From Spiroplasma citri (GTDB lineage: Bacteria > Bacillota_I > Bacilli_A > Mycoplasmatales > Mycoplasmataceae): a stretch of 64,000 bases of DNA. The notes under the pieces were generated by a model, which was not told the DNA's origin, did no database searches, and saw only the letters and a program-made list of their open reading frames with translations. Position 1 is the first letter of the stretch, and the number at the start of each line of letters is the position of its first letter. A program made the position numbers and the translations under genes. Of this stretch, positions 9,032-19,018 are shown in pieces. The stretch spans positions 992,001 through 1,056,000 of the forward strand of contig NZ_CP013197.1 in NCBI RefSeq assembly GCF_001886855.1, written 5' to 3'.

Positions 9032-10733
9032 ATTTTTGAGAATATATTTTATATAATTCAATATAAATTCGGTCTTTATTATCGCGAAAGATTTTATAAG
9101 CAAATAGAAGAGCAATAAATCCATCAATCCTTTTGTTTTTTGATCTTTTAATTGGCATCATATTTTCTTTTTCTTCATCAATAAGAACATCAACATTATT
9201 AAAGTGTAATTTTAATAATGGGTTTTGATTAAAAACAAATTTATTGTCATCAAATTCTAATTTAAGGGCTTTTATAATTGGACTAATTGTTCTTACTCCA
9301 AATCTAATTAAATTATTTATAAGATAAAATCCTGCATTATCTAAATGTTGTTTTAAAAGATATGAGTTAAAAGTATCATATCCTATACCATAACAAATTA
9401 AATTATATTTTTTCATTATATTTATAATATAATTAACAATTTCACTAATGTTAATTTCTTCTCCTTTGCATAATGTTAATATTCCTTGTTCTTGGTAAAG
9501 TTTATATGGTATTTTATCTTCTGTTGTTTTTTCAATTATTCTTGCTTCTGGCATAAAAAATTGTGATAATAATATAAATTCATTTGTGTCTAAATTTGGG
9601 ATTAAAAATACAACTGCACTTAGATCGTTTGTTTTTGATAAATCAATTCCAATAGTACAAATTCTATTTTTTATTAAGTATTCATTGGTATTAATAATTT
9701 TATTATTTTTAGTTTCTAAATCTAATCGACTAAAAAGGGCACTATCTAAATTGCTCTTTAAATTACAATGTTTAATTAAAAAATTTGGTTGTTGAGTTGG
9801 TGTAATTAATGCTTCTTGTCATTCGGCTTTAAAATTATCAATATATTTAGAAATACCCAAATTTGGATTAGCTTTATAAAGATTGTTAAAATTTTTTCAT
9901 TCATTTCTTTCATCAAGTTCATAAATTCAAGGTAAAAATTTATTATCTTTTATTGTGTTTTCTAAAACTTTCTCAGCATAAGAATATCTTTCATCGAAAA
10001 TATTTTCTCTAATAGATCCATTGGTTGTTATTAATAACATTAAATAATCTTTTCTTTTTGCGGTTGCTGTTCGCATAACATCATAAATGTCACGCTTTTC
10101 CATCATTGCTACTTCATCTAAAACAACAAAATAGGGGTTTAAACCATCTAATGTTTTTGTTTCTGATGATAGTGGTTGAAAAAAAGAATTATTATGTATG
10201 AATTCTATTTTATCTCGCTTAACTTTTAAAATTTTATTTAAGTTAGGATTAATAAAAATCATTCTTCGCATTTCTTCATAAACTCTTTTTGCTTGATCTC
10301 GTTTGGTTGCAATAGAATAAAGTTCGGCATTTGCTTCATTATCTAAAATTAAACTTTTTAAAGCGATTGCAGAAGCAAGGGCGGTTTTTCCATTTCCTCT
10401 TCCGACAATTAAGAGTGCTTCTTTAAATCTTCTTAAATTTGTTTTTTTATCATAAAAACCATATAATGCTTCTAAAAATGCTTTTTGCCATAATTCTAAT
10501 TTAAAATTTTGTTTATTATATTCTCCAGTTGTATGAAAGCAAGATTTTTCAATAAAGCTAATTGTTTTATTTGCTTCTTTGTGATTAAAATAATAATCTT
10601 TATTTGATTTTAATTCTTTTACTAATGTGGAAACAATTTTTTTAATTTTTATTCCAACTTTATTTTTATTGGAGTTTTTATTTATTCATTCATAATATAG
10701 TTCTAAATTTGTTTTTTCATTATTTGCTTGCAT
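9030..10733 (-). CDS. terL: Terminase large subunit, intact copy
   Basis: 567 residues. The ATPase part has Walker A as V-G-R-G-N-G-K-T near residue 115 and Walker B as F-V-V-L-D-E-V near residue 205. The nuclease part has the acidic patches G-I-D-L-S-K-T near 350 and G-I-G-Y-D near 430. This is the packaging motor that cuts concatemers and pumps DNA into the prohead. It starts 2 bases after terS ends and all in-frame TGA codons fit Trp. The right copy at 36450 is broken, so this is the only functional terL candidate in view. Confidence 0.9.
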
Positions 10734-10735
10734 TC

Positions 10736-11239
10736 TTATTTTTCCTCTGAATTATCATATAAATTATTAAAATTAAAAGTATCGGAATTATCTTTTTGAT
10801 TAGCTATTTTTATTCATTGTTCTATTATTTCATATCCAGCTTTATAATCTTTATATGCTTGTCCATAAGAAATTAAAGCGGGGTGTCTTACTTCTTTTGG
10901 TTTTCCGCGATTATTATCGGTTTCAGAAAATAATTTACCGTCATTAATTAAGGTTTGGATTTCATTATTAATGTTATTTAAAGTTAATTTAAGGGTACAA
11001 AATTCTTCTAAAAAATCAAGTTTAATAATATCTAAAATAACATTTTTTTCTTTTAAAAATCGTTTATATTTATTTATTAATTTTTCTTTATCTTTTTCTC
11101 AATTTAAAAGGTTTTTTTGTTGGTTTAAGTTATTGTTTTCTTTTGTTAAAATGCTTTCATTTTTTGTCAAAAAAGGGGCATTTTTTGTTAAATTTTGGCT
11201 ATTTTTTGCTTGTTTTTTGCTATTTTTTAACTCATTCAT
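10736..11239 (-). CDS. terS: Terminase small subunit, P27-like
   Basis: 167 residues. N-terminus is Asn/Lys-rich, then helices, then the R-H-P-A-L-I-S-Y-G-Q-A motif that marks the P27 family of small terminases. It recognises phage DNA and hands it to TerL. ATG 11239 has AAAGGAG nine bases upstream. It is the first gene after the leader with the hairpin at 11351-11372. The right copy (35944-36447) encodes the same protein. Confidence 0.85.
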
Positions 11240-11350
11240 TTATAAAAACTCCTTTATTTACGGGGTTTTTTATTATTTTTAGTATAAAAGTGCGGTTTTT
11301 TTCAAAATTAAAAAAAGTGTACACGGAACCCCACCACATCGGAACCCAAA

Positions 11351-11372
11351 AAGTCCTTATTTTAAAGGACTT
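11351..11372 (-). terminator. Hairpin in terS leader, possible attenuator
   Basis: AAGTCCTT and AAGGACTT pair over a six-base loop; on the minus strand a T-run follows, giving a typical intrinsic terminator. It lies between the late promoter and terS, not after a gene, so it may stop or slow late transcription unless bypassed. A G7 run (11376-11382) precedes it; the right copy has only G5 there. Confidence 0.6.
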
Positions 11373-11429
11373 ATAGGGGGGGTATATAAGTAAAATAAAA
11401 TTAATATTTATATAACTAATTACACCGTG

Positions 11430-11458
11430 ATGATACCGTCATTAAAATTATTTGTCAA
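11430..11458 (-). promoter_or_regulatory. Late promoter for terS-terL
   Basis: TTGACA, 17 bases, TATCAT on the minus strand, followed by CACGGTGTAATT. It shares the core and flanks of the portal promoter at 7946-7974. Cargo gene 11514-13325 ends about 55 bases upstream, so the promoter also marks the edge of cargo site A. Confidence 0.75.
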
Positions 11459-11513
11459 ATAAAAAAAACAACAAAATTAATTTTTATATTTATAAATAGT
11501 TTTTTATATATTT

Positions 11514-13325
11514 TTAGTAAATTATTTCTAACAACTCATTTAAAAAAAGTGGTGATAATTTATAATGTTTAGTATTGCTATAATTTTCAATATTTCTAAT
11601 AATATTAATAAATTCGTCTTGATTATTTATATCTACATCTGAGAATTTAATAATATAATTAATTTCTTCTTCTTCAAAATTTTTTAATGGATGTAAAACA
11701 ATATCTTCATTATTAAGATTACCATTAATTTCTTTTATATAGTTTTTAATTTTTTCTATATTAATATCTTTATTATATTTTTTAATAAATTCGTCTTCAT
11801 TATATCAAAATGCTAATTTACTTTTTTTAATTATTTTTTCTATTTTTTTATATCAGTTAGAAATTAAATAAAAGGAATTAATAGGAAAAATTGAATTATC
11901 AAAATCAATATTATCATCTTTTTTTACTTCATCATATTCTTTAATTTCTGTTTGACCATTTTCTAATAATTTAGTAATAATTATATTATTTTCTTCTTTT
12001 TCTTCAGAAAGTAAAAATCCCGAGTGTGTAGCAATAACTATTAAAATATTTTTATTTTCGTTAATATATTTTATTAAATATTTTGATAATTCTTTTTGAA
12101 TAGAATAATGAATATTTTTATCGGGTTCATCAAATAAAACAACTGTTGGAATTGGAATTAATTCTTTTTTGTTTTCGTCAATTAATTTTATTCCTTCTAA
12201 AATAGCTATTAAATAAAAAATTTGTTTATATCCCTGACTCTGTTCTTTTGGTGATTGTCCACCAAATAATCTAGAATTATTTTGATCTTCCACACATAAC
12301 TCTAAATAATCATTTTCTAATCTTATTTTTAGTAATAAAAATAATTTATTAATTGAAAATATATTTAAAAAAATATTTTTAATTTTTTCATTAGTATTAT
12401 TCTCTATTACTTTTTTAAAATTATTACGAATTTGTTTATCGCGTTCTGTTATATTACTCAAATTAATAAATTTATTAATTTGTTCCGCAAATTCTTTTCC
12501 TCCAAAGAAATCACAAAATAATTTTAAATATTTATTATCTGGATTTTTATTTTCTAAATATATTTTTGTTATTTCATTTAAAGGAAAAGAAATATCTTCT
12601 GTTGCAGAAGAAATATCAAGATCATTATTTTTATAAATATCAAAATTAAGTTTATTAAATTTATCTAAAATATAAATAAAATCTATTGCTCGATGCATTT
12701 CATCGGCCAACTTTTGTTTTGCTTTTAGACTCATTTCTTTATTTAATTTATTTAATACTTTTGGTTTAGTATCTTGATGAGTAATATTTTCTTTGAAAGA
12801 AATTAATATTTTTTCATCATTTAAATCTTTATTTACAGTTAAAAAACTTTTTGGTCAATAATTTTCATATTTTTCATAAATTTCTCTTTTAATTTTATTT
12901 ATAAAAGTAGGATTACCTTCATAATCAAATTCATTGTTTTCCCATAATGTACCCTCATTATATTTTCTGGTAAAAGTTATAAATTTTTCATTTTCACTAA
13001 ATTTTAAATTATTAATTTGTTCTATTTTAAAAATAAAATTATCCAATTTATCATAATTTTTAATATAAGTTATTATTTTAGGTTTATATTTTTTTTCATT
13101 TTCAATATTTAATGGGTTATATTTATCCATACCTTTTTCTGTAAAATTTGTCTTGAATTTTTCTTTTGATCCTTCTTCTCCTAATCCCCATTTTATAGAA
13201 TCTAATAGAACAGTTTTACCAGAACTATTTTCTCCAAAAATAATATTTAGCTTATTTGTATATAATGTTAATTCTTGTTCTTCTGCAATGCTTTTGAATC
13301 AACTAATTTTAAAATTATATTCCAT
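11514..13325 (-). CDS. AAA ATPase (OLD/RecF-like), cargo of site A
   Basis: 603 residues. Walker A is G-E-N-S-S-G-K-T near residue 35, an ABC-like signature S-Q-G-Y-K-Q lies near 385, Walker B is V-V-L-F-D-E-P-D near 415, and the switch His is in A-T-H-S near 450. This is the overlapping-overcoming/RecF/SMC-like class, many members of which act in phage defence. I see no TOPRIM nuclease domain at the C-terminus, so it is not a full OLD or GajA protein, and no separate effector gene is beside it. Start ATG 13325 has AAAAAGGAG. The right prophage copy has a restriction enzyme in this place. Confidence 0.75.
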
Positions 13326-13347
13326 AATATTTTCTCCTTTTTAATAT

Positions 13348-13527
13348 TTATAAATTAATCTTATCATACTTATTTTTTATACATTTAAAATGTCCATTAT
13401 AAAGTAATTGATTTTCATTTTCATTAATTTTTAATAATCCTGCTTGGGTAAAAATAATTGGAATTTCTTTATTACAAACAGAACAAATTTTATTATAATA
13501 TCCTATTATTATTTTATAACTATTCAT
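13348..13527 (-). CDS. Small zinc-binding protein
   Basis: 59 residues with C-S-V-C near residue 15 and H-F-K-C near residue 49, a likely four-ligand zinc site. ATG 13527 has AAAGGAAG upstream. Last gene of the early block before the site A cargo; identical in the right copy (32535-32714). Function unknown. Confidence 0.6.
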   Translation of the reverse strand: MNSYKIIIGYYNKICSVCNKEIPIIFTQAGLLKINENENQLLYNGHFKCIKNKYDKINL

Positions 13528-13544
13528 TTTTTTCACTTCCTTTG

Positions 13545-13670
13545 TTAATTTTTCTTTTCTGTTTTAAACATTTTTATAAAAATCTTTTTTAATACATCAA
13601 TCACAATGCTATTACCAGCTTGTTTATAAAGTTGTGTTTCTGAAACAATTTTGCTTGCTTTATTGAAGTC
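13545..13670 (-). pseudogene. Remnant of cytosine-5 DNA methyltransferase C-terminus
   Basis: About 41 codons ending in stop 13545. It contains Q-A-G-N-S-I-V-I-D-V-L, which matches motif X of C5 methyltransferases (QxGNSV...V) near their C-terminus. The catalytic P-C and target recognition parts are absent, so only the tail of a former gene remains. Both prophage copies keep it, so the loss predates the duplication. Confidence 0.6.
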
Positions 13671-13671
13671 T

Positions 13672-14025
13672 TTATTCTTCTTTATCTATTATTTTTACTT
13701 TGCCAGTTTTTTCGTCAATTATGACATTATCGCGATATCCTTTTTCGGTTTTGTGTTCTTTATTGTGGCATTTCATACATAATAGTTCTAAATTTTTTCA
13801 TGCAAAAAGTTTATCAATGTTTCAATTAATAAAATCTTGATCGGTAATATATTCTTTGTGGTGAACAATAACGCCATTAACTATATATCCTTTTTGATAA
13901 CATCGTTCACATATTCCCATTTTGCTATTAAAATAATCGTTTCTTATTTTTACTCATTTTTTATTGCGATAAAATTTATGTCTAATTGGACGATTTTTAT
14001 CATAATCTTTTCAATTATTTTTCAT
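13672..14025 (-). CDS. HNH endonuclease
   Basis: 117 residues. Zinc ligands C-E-R-C and C-M-K-C-H frame the core V-H-H-K-E-Y-I and K-N-L-E-L-L-C, the classic HNH arrangement. In HK97-like phages such nucleases often assist terminase cleavage, though this one lies at the end of the recombination gene block. It begins 5 nt after recT. Intact in both copies. Confidence 0.8.
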
Positions 14026-14029
14026 TTTC

Positions 14030-14884
14030 TTAATCAGAAAACATTTCATCAACAGTTTTAGCAATTTCTTCATCATCATTTATTTCATTAATGCTAAATT
14101 CTTGTTCTAAATTTAGATTTAATTCATCTTTTTTGTTATTTAATTCAATAACATTCTTATCTTCTTTATTTTTTATGTTAGGATTATCACTAAACTCTTT
14201 GCTGTTATTAATAATTATTGCTTGATCATGTTGATAGGCTTCTTGCATTTCAACTGACATAATACCTCATTTTCTTAAAAGTTGGGTTAATACTGTTTTA
14301 AGTGCCATCCCCTCATAACTTCCAGCCGTAAATTTTCCGTAAGTTTGATAATTCTTAGAATATGTTTTAAAATGATTTTCGCATTTTTCTTTACTTCAAT
14401 ATAAAGTTTTTTTATAACCATTTAGTAGTTTAAAAAATGCAACATATCCGATTGTTTCTTTTTTTGTTCGTTCATTTTCGTTGGTTATTCATTTAAAATT
14501 GTATTCTTGTTCTAATTCATCAAAATTTAATAATTCACCTTGTTTTACTTCTATTGCGTTTATTGTTAAATATTTTCCTGTTCGGATTGCTAACTGAATA
14601 TAACCCTTATAACCAATTTGCAACTGTCCTTTTCCATTATATGGAACAATATAGGCATATCCTAAGTTAGGGTCTAACGGTAAATCTAATAACATTGCTT
14701 TTACACAAGCAGATAAAACACTCATTAAATTTATTTTTTCTTTATCAAATAAATTGGGATTATTATTATAAATTGTTAAGATATTTTTACGAAATAAATT
14801 AATTTCTTTCTGATTTGTTAATTTTTCATTAATTCAATTATTAACTTTTGAATTATTTAATATTAATTCAATTTTATTATTCAT
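14030..14884 (-). CDS. recT: RecT-family single-strand annealing protein
   Basis: 284 residues. The block M-S-V-L-S-A-C-V-K-A-M-L-L-D-L-P-L-D-P-N, then Q-I-G-Y-K-G-Y-I-Q-L-A, then G-S-Y-E-G-M-A-L-K-T is typical of RecT. With the PD-(D/E)XK nuclease and SSB it forms a phage recombination module for replication or circularisation. The C-terminal 70 residues are acidic and disordered. Two TGA codons are Trp. Confidence 0.9.
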
Positions 14885-14885
14885 T

Positions 14886-15017
14886 TTATTTTTTCTCCTT
14901 TTTTATTTTTCACAAATAACACGAATAGCAATTATATTTATGTAATTTTGTAAAAAAGAATAATTTTATATTTTTACATTTTAAAAAATGATTACGATAT
15001 TTATTACATTTTTTCAT
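14886..15017 (-). CDS. Small cysteine-rich protein
   Basis: 43 residues, very basic, with four Cys arranged as C-x9-C and C-Y-S-C. Its 3' end carries the AAGGAG used by recT. Overlaps the preceding gene by 14 nt. Function unknown; conserved in the right copy. Confidence 0.5.
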
Positions 15018-15234
15018 TATATTTTTTTCTTTCTAAAATTAGATCTAACTTATCATCTTTACAAATAACTAAGTTATTTTCCCCATAATTTTTTTTAAAA
15101 TATTCTCATTCCCAAGTTGAATTAATATTGACATCTTCAACATCAATACCAGTTATATATTCACCAAAATAAGTTTTACATGGTCGTTTACCTTTTTCAG
15201 AACGATAACATAAAATATATTTATTAGTTTCCAT
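15004..15234 (-). CDS. Hypothetical phage protein
   Basis: 76 residues with Y-R-S-E-K-G-K-R-P-C and a short acidic middle; no family recognised. Lies 2 nt downstream of ssb in the recombination block. The right copy starts M-K-T instead of M-E-T. Confidence 0.5.
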
Positions 15235-15236
15235 AT

Positions 15237-15671
15237 TTAATCTCATAAAATAGCATCATCATTATTTTCAAATGATTTATTTGATTCTATTTCTTCTAAA
15301 CGAATATTTCTTGTTGCTGATTGGGTCTGATTTATTTTTGTGGGTGTTATGGGAGGTGTACTATTTTTTAAATTATTATTAGTTTGTAAAAATTGACAAC
15401 TATAAACTCTTACTGTTCACTGTATTTTATTTTCTTTGTCTTTAAAAGACTGTAAAATACCTGTAATTGCAATTTGACTACCTTTTTGACAATATTGTTG
15501 TAATACACTTGCTTGTTTATTTCAAACTTGACAAGGAATAAAATCAGTTTCTTTTTGAGTTGAATGTGGTCTTGTTACTGCTAATTGAAACATGGCATAT
15601 TCTTTACCACTTTGTGTTCTTTTAATTTCAATATCTTTTGTTGTTCTACCAATGGCAATAAATTGATTCAT
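15237..15671 (-). CDS. ssb: Single-stranded DNA-binding protein
   Basis: 144 residues. OB-fold features: M-N-Q-F-I-A-I-G-R start, F-Q-L-A-V-T-R-P near 30, I-P-C-Q-V-W-N-K near 48 and G-S-Q-I-A-I-T-G near 65. A disordered linker leads to the acidic tip D-D-A-I-L-W-D, with Trp encoded by TGA where chromosomal SSBs end in D-I-P-F. Binds ssDNA during phage replication and RecT annealing. Confidence 0.9.
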
Positions 15672-15685
15672 ACTAATATTCCTTT

Positions 15686-15772
15686 CTAGTGTTTTGGTTT
15701 TTTATTTTCTTTGTTGCATTTAAAACAATAACCTCAATATTTTAATTTGGGACAATATTTTTTAATTTTCAT
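15686..15772 (-). CDS. Micro zinc-ribbon protein
   Basis: 28 residues with Y-C-P-K and Y-C-F-K-C, close to a zinc ribbon half. Overlaps the end of the nuclease gene by 11 nt and precedes ssb. Present unchanged in length in the right copy (30289-30375), which supports it being a real gene. Confidence 0.45.
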
Positions 15773-16481
15773 AGTTTCTTTTCTCCTTATTAGAATTATT
15801 TTTTAAAAATGTATGCATTATTTCTTGTCACTCTAACTTTAATTGATTGGTAATATTGAAACGATTTATATTAACACCATTTTCGTTAATTATTCAAATT
15901 TCACCAATATTACTAGTAAAAATATTATTTTTTTCAAGTAAATAATTATATGCTGTAATTTGTATTTTTGCTTTATTAATTTTTTCAGCATTAAAGTATT
16001 TTCAAGTTTTAAAATCAACAACAATAGCTTTGTTATTTTCATAATAAATTAAATCGGGAGTGCCACACACTTTTCCGTCTGATAAGGGTATTTCAAACAT
16101 AATAATTGATTTAATAAAATCGTTTTTTATTCTATTAAAAAAATTATAGAATAACTCAATTATTTTTAAACTTTCTTTTATTGTTGATATTTTTTTACTA
16201 TTTTTAATAATTGTTTTATAATCTTTTCTATTTTCTGTTTGGAAAATTGCATCATATAAAATCCGTGAAATAAACTCATGAATAATTTTTCCTCTTTCTG
16301 TTGCTTTTTTAAAAAGTTCATTATTTTTCATTAATTTATCATATTGAATTTCAGCATTATTAAAATAACTAATAATAGCGGTAATGCTGGGGAAAATAAT
16401 ATTATCTATAAAATAAGAATGGTTATCTTTTTCAAAATTTACATTATATTTTAATTTAATATTATTACTAATAAATTGCAT
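15762..16481 (-). CDS. PD-(D/E)XK exonuclease (RecB/Cas4-like)
   Basis: 239 residues. The nuclease core is G-T-P-D-L-I-Y-Y then A-I-V-V-D-F-K-T-W-K near residue 155, with an R-G-K-I-I-H-E-F upstream helix, as in phage RecE-like or lambda-type exonucleases. It would resect dsDNA to give the 3' ends that RecT anneals. It starts 5 nt after the DUF1351 gene stop. In the right copy G-T-P-D is G-A-P-D, keeping the catalytic Asp. Confidence 0.8.
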
Positions 16482-16486
16482 TATCT

Positions 16487-17164
16487 TTAAAAATGATGTT
16501 TCTTTTCATATAATATTTCTAAACCATTAATATTTGGAATTTCATTATTATTTTCTTTAATTGCTTTTTTAATCGCTTCTTCATCAATAGTTTTAATAAT
16601 AAATTTTTCTGGCACTTTTTCAATATCAATAATATTTATTTTTAAATCTCATCTTGTTTTTAAACCTTTAACTTTTATGTCTTCTTTATTCAAAATTTCA
16701 GAAATTAAATTATTTTCTTTATTATTATTTAATTCTTTTAATTGATTTTCAGCCGCATTCATTCAATTAATTTGTTTAGTCAATATTTCAATTTGAATAA
16801 CATCTGTTTCTAATTTTTCAAAAGATTTAGTAATGTATCTATACAAACTATCAATTATTTTAAGTTCTGATCGATTATTAACAATTGGAGTTATTATTTT
16901 TTTAATTGTAGATTTTAATAATATTTTTAATTCAGTACCATAATCTGCATCACTTTTGTTATTAACTTGAAAATTGTTAATATTTTTAATTAAATTATTC
17001 AAATTTTTTAAATCATTATCAATATTTTTTAAAAATAGTAAATTATTTGCCACACATTTTTTTAATGTTGAGATAATAAATTCATCTTTATTTTTAAAAT
17101 CATCTAAATCTTTATTTGTTTTAATAATTTGATTTATTTGATTTTCGCTTTTTATTACATCCAT
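16487..17164 (-). CDS. DUF1351-family phage protein
   Basis: 225 residues, mostly helical. The C-terminus W-D-L-K-I-N-I-I-D-I-E-K-V-P-E-K-F followed by E-E-A-I-K-K-A-I and I-P-N-I-N-G-L-E-I matches the DUF1351 family, found beside phage recombinases. Its start is coupled to the preceding stop as TAATG. Role unknown, probably in recombination. Confidence 0.7.
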
Positions 17165-17436
17165 TATTTTTCCTCCTTACTAGGTAATTTGTCATATTTA
17201 GAATTATCTTTTAAAATTAGAATATACTTTGATAATTGTTCTTCTGTTGGTTCTTCTTCATCTTCAACTATACATTGGTCTCAATGTCCGTGATAACTAC
17301 AATAATATTGAGCATCAAAATCTTCTTTATATAATATTTGTTGTTTTAATTCAGCAAGTTTATTTTTAAGTGCTTCATTTTCTGCTACAAGTGCTTCATT
17401 TTCTGCTACAAGTATATCTGTTGTAGTAATTCCCAT
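17164..17436 (-). CDS. Hypothetical coiled-coil protein
   Basis: 90 residues. The N-terminal coiled coil contains a doubled seven-residue repeat V-A-E-N-E-A-L, then a C-terminal part with C-S-Y-H-G-H-W-D-Q-C, a possible metal site. The right copy has a different N-terminus and a 4-base deletion that breaks the frame, so this is the intact version. Confidence 0.5.
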
Positions 17437-17642
17437 TATTCATCCTCCTCAATTTCCTTAATTATTAATAAATTATTTAGTTCACTTGTATTTGAAAAAT
17501 TAAAATATAATTCTGATAATGTTAATATGTCAATAGAATTATCTTTTCAATAACATTTATATTTTTTATTTTTACATTTATTTCAATTTACACCAATAAA
17601 TGTTAATCAAGCATTTTTATAATTAATTTCATTTTCTAACAT
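17436..17642 (-). CDS. Hypothetical Trp/Lys-rich protein
   Basis: 68 residues with five TGA-encoded or TGG Trp positions and a C-K-N-K-K-Y-K-C pair. Coupled by TAATG to both neighbours. Unknown family; counterpart at 28169-28372. Confidence 0.5.
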
Positions 17643-17950
17643 TATTCATTCTCCTCAATAACAGTTAATTGGTCTAATTGTTGTTGTGTTATTTTAATAT
17701 TTTTTAAATCAGCACCTCGTAAATCAACTTCTTTTAAATCAGCACCTCGTAAAACAGCACCTTTTAAATCAGTCCAACGTAAATCGGCTTCTTTTAAATC
17801 AGCCCAACGTAAAACAGCGCCTTTTAAATCAGTCCAACGTAAATTAACACATCGTAAATCTAATTTTTCACTTTCTAAATATTTACTGATTTTATTTTGT
17901 TCAACAGTTATTCCTGTTAAATCTTTAATCATATCTTCTAATGTTTTCAC
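17642..17950 (-). CDS. Pentapeptide repeat protein
   Basis: 102 residues. Residues 32-82 are tandem A-D-L-K-E / A-D-L-R-W type pentapeptides, which form a right-handed square helix, sometimes a DNA mimic. Starts at GTG 17950 with AAGGAGG nine bases upstream. The C-terminal Q-Q-Q-L-D-Q-L-T-V-I-E-E is shared with a right-copy-only gene (27633-27875). Repeat order differs between copies. Confidence 0.75.
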   Translation of the reverse strand: MKTLEDMIKDLTGITVEQNKISKYLESEKLDLRCVNLRWTDLKGAVLRWADLKEADLRWTDLKGAVLRGADLKEVDLRGADLKNIKITQQQLDQLTVIEENE

Positions 17951-17951
17951 T

Positions 17952-18125
17952 TTATAATTCCTCCTTATTTTTAATATTTTTAATTCCTTGATAACTATTA
18001 AAGTAATATTTATGATTTTTAATTTTAAATTTATTAATTGTTTCTAATGGTTTATTTTCGATATCATAATCTGAGAAATCAAAATAACCAGCACAATAAT
18101 TACAATGTGAAATAAACTTACTCAT
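17952..18125 (-). CDS. Small CxxC protein
   Basis: 57 residues with H-C-N-Y-C near the N-terminus, a partial zinc ribbon. Its end carries the AAGGAGG for the pentapeptide gene. Unknown function; identical in length in the right copy. Confidence 0.45.
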   Translation of the reverse strand: MSKFISHCNYCAGYFDFSDYDIENKPLETINKFKIKNHKYYFNSYQGIKNIKNKEEL

Positions 18126-18127
18126 TA

Positions 18128-18265
18128 TTAAATTTCCTCCAAATTCTTTTCTGCAATTAAAGTATCAATATAGTCATAAGCACTTTCTTCTGAGTGACAT
18201 TCTTCTAATGCTTCATTAAATAAATCTTCTTTTGTGTAAACTTTGCCATCTTCATCTTTTCACAC
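18128..18265 (-). CDS. Small acidic protein
   Basis: 45 residues with start GTG 18265 followed by a TGA-encoded Trp, then D-E-D-G-K-V-Y-T-K-E-D and an acidic helix with E-C-H-S. Tightly packed between neighbours. Unknown. Confidence 0.4.
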
Positions 18266-18266
18266 A

Positions 18267-18524
18267 TTATTTATTTTCCTTTAATATAAGTTCCAAGAAT
18301 TCCAGTTCCTTTTTTCTATTTTTAATGTAATTATTTATTGATACAGTATTATCTCTTTCATCTATTGTGAATAAGTGTTCCATTTTTTTATTAAAAATCT
18401 TAATTGCATTATATCCACTATATATTCCAGTTCCACGGGAAATTTTATAGCAGTATTTATCATCTAATTTATTAATAATTTCTTTTTGAAATTCTGATAA
18501 TTGTACATTTCTAATTTCTTTCAT
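18267..18524 (-). CDS. Hypothetical phage protein, intact copy
   Basis: 85 residues, ATG 18524 with GGAAATAAATA upstream. Central Y-C-Y-K-I-S-R-G-T-G-I-Y-S-G-Y then a helical C-terminus. The right copy (26750) has one extra base and a stop after codon 16, so this is the working version. Confidence 0.5.
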   Translation of the reverse strand: MKEIRNVQLSEFQKEIINKLDDKYCYKISRGTGIYSGYNAIKIFNKKMEHLFTIDERDNTVSINNYIKNRKKELEFLELILKENK

Positions 18525-18525
18525 A

Positions 18526-18690
18526 TTATTTATTTCCTTTTCATTCAATATCTTTTAAATCAATAATTGCCGTTGATAAGCCATAATTATTATTTTCAAT
18601 TTTTTCTCGCACTTTTGCTTCTTCTAGTGTGTAATAAGCATAAGTAGTTAAATATTCATTTTTAATAATTAATAAGTATTTTTTAGTCAT
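18526..18690 (-). CDS. Hypothetical phage protein
   Basis: 54 residues, beta then helix: K-K-Y-L-L-I-I-K-N-E-Y-L then Y-T-L-E-E-A-K-V-R-E. The look is of a small ferredoxin-like domain. Strong AGGAGG upstream. Also intact in the right copy. Confidence 0.5.
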
Positions 18691-18703
18691 AATTTAATTC
18701 CTC

Positions 18704-18883
18704 CTAATTCTTTTTATTTACACTTAAATTTTCTAATTGATAAGTTTGTAATCAGTGTTCTTCACATAATATAATTTGTTTTTTATAACCTAAATTTCAC
18801 TCTAATTTATCATTACTTTTTTCAATATAACTATTTCCACAATAAGCATTTTTATTATTACAATTAATTCTTTGACATTTCAT
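18704..18883 (-). CDS. Left-copy-only zinc-ribbon protein
   Basis: 59 residues with C-x4-C-x6-C near the start and L-C-E-E-H near residue 40, a likely Cys/His zinc site. The right copy lacks this gene entirely: its neighbour there is joined directly to the 54-residue gene. Unknown function. Confidence 0.5.
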
Positions 18884-18896
18884 ATAGTAATTCCTC

Positions 18897-19016
18897 CTAA
18901 TTCTTTCTAGTATTTAATGCTCAATGTTCATCAGTAATATCTTCAAATGACACTGGATAACTTCTAAGCATTAATTCATGTATTTTGTTAATAGTTTTTT
19001 TATTTAACTTTTTCAT
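18897..19016 (-). CDS. Micro protein
   Basis: 39 residues, basic N-terminal helix then acidic I-T-D-E-H-W. Conserved in the right copy (26454-26570) with several changes after residue 22. Unknown. Confidence 0.4.
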
Positions 19017-19018
19017 TT

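Noticed and set aside
11514-13325. Complete Gabija or PARIS system
   Set aside because: The ATPase lacks a visible TOPRIM domain and there is no helicase or second subunit gene beside it, so only a general AAA ATPase call is justified.
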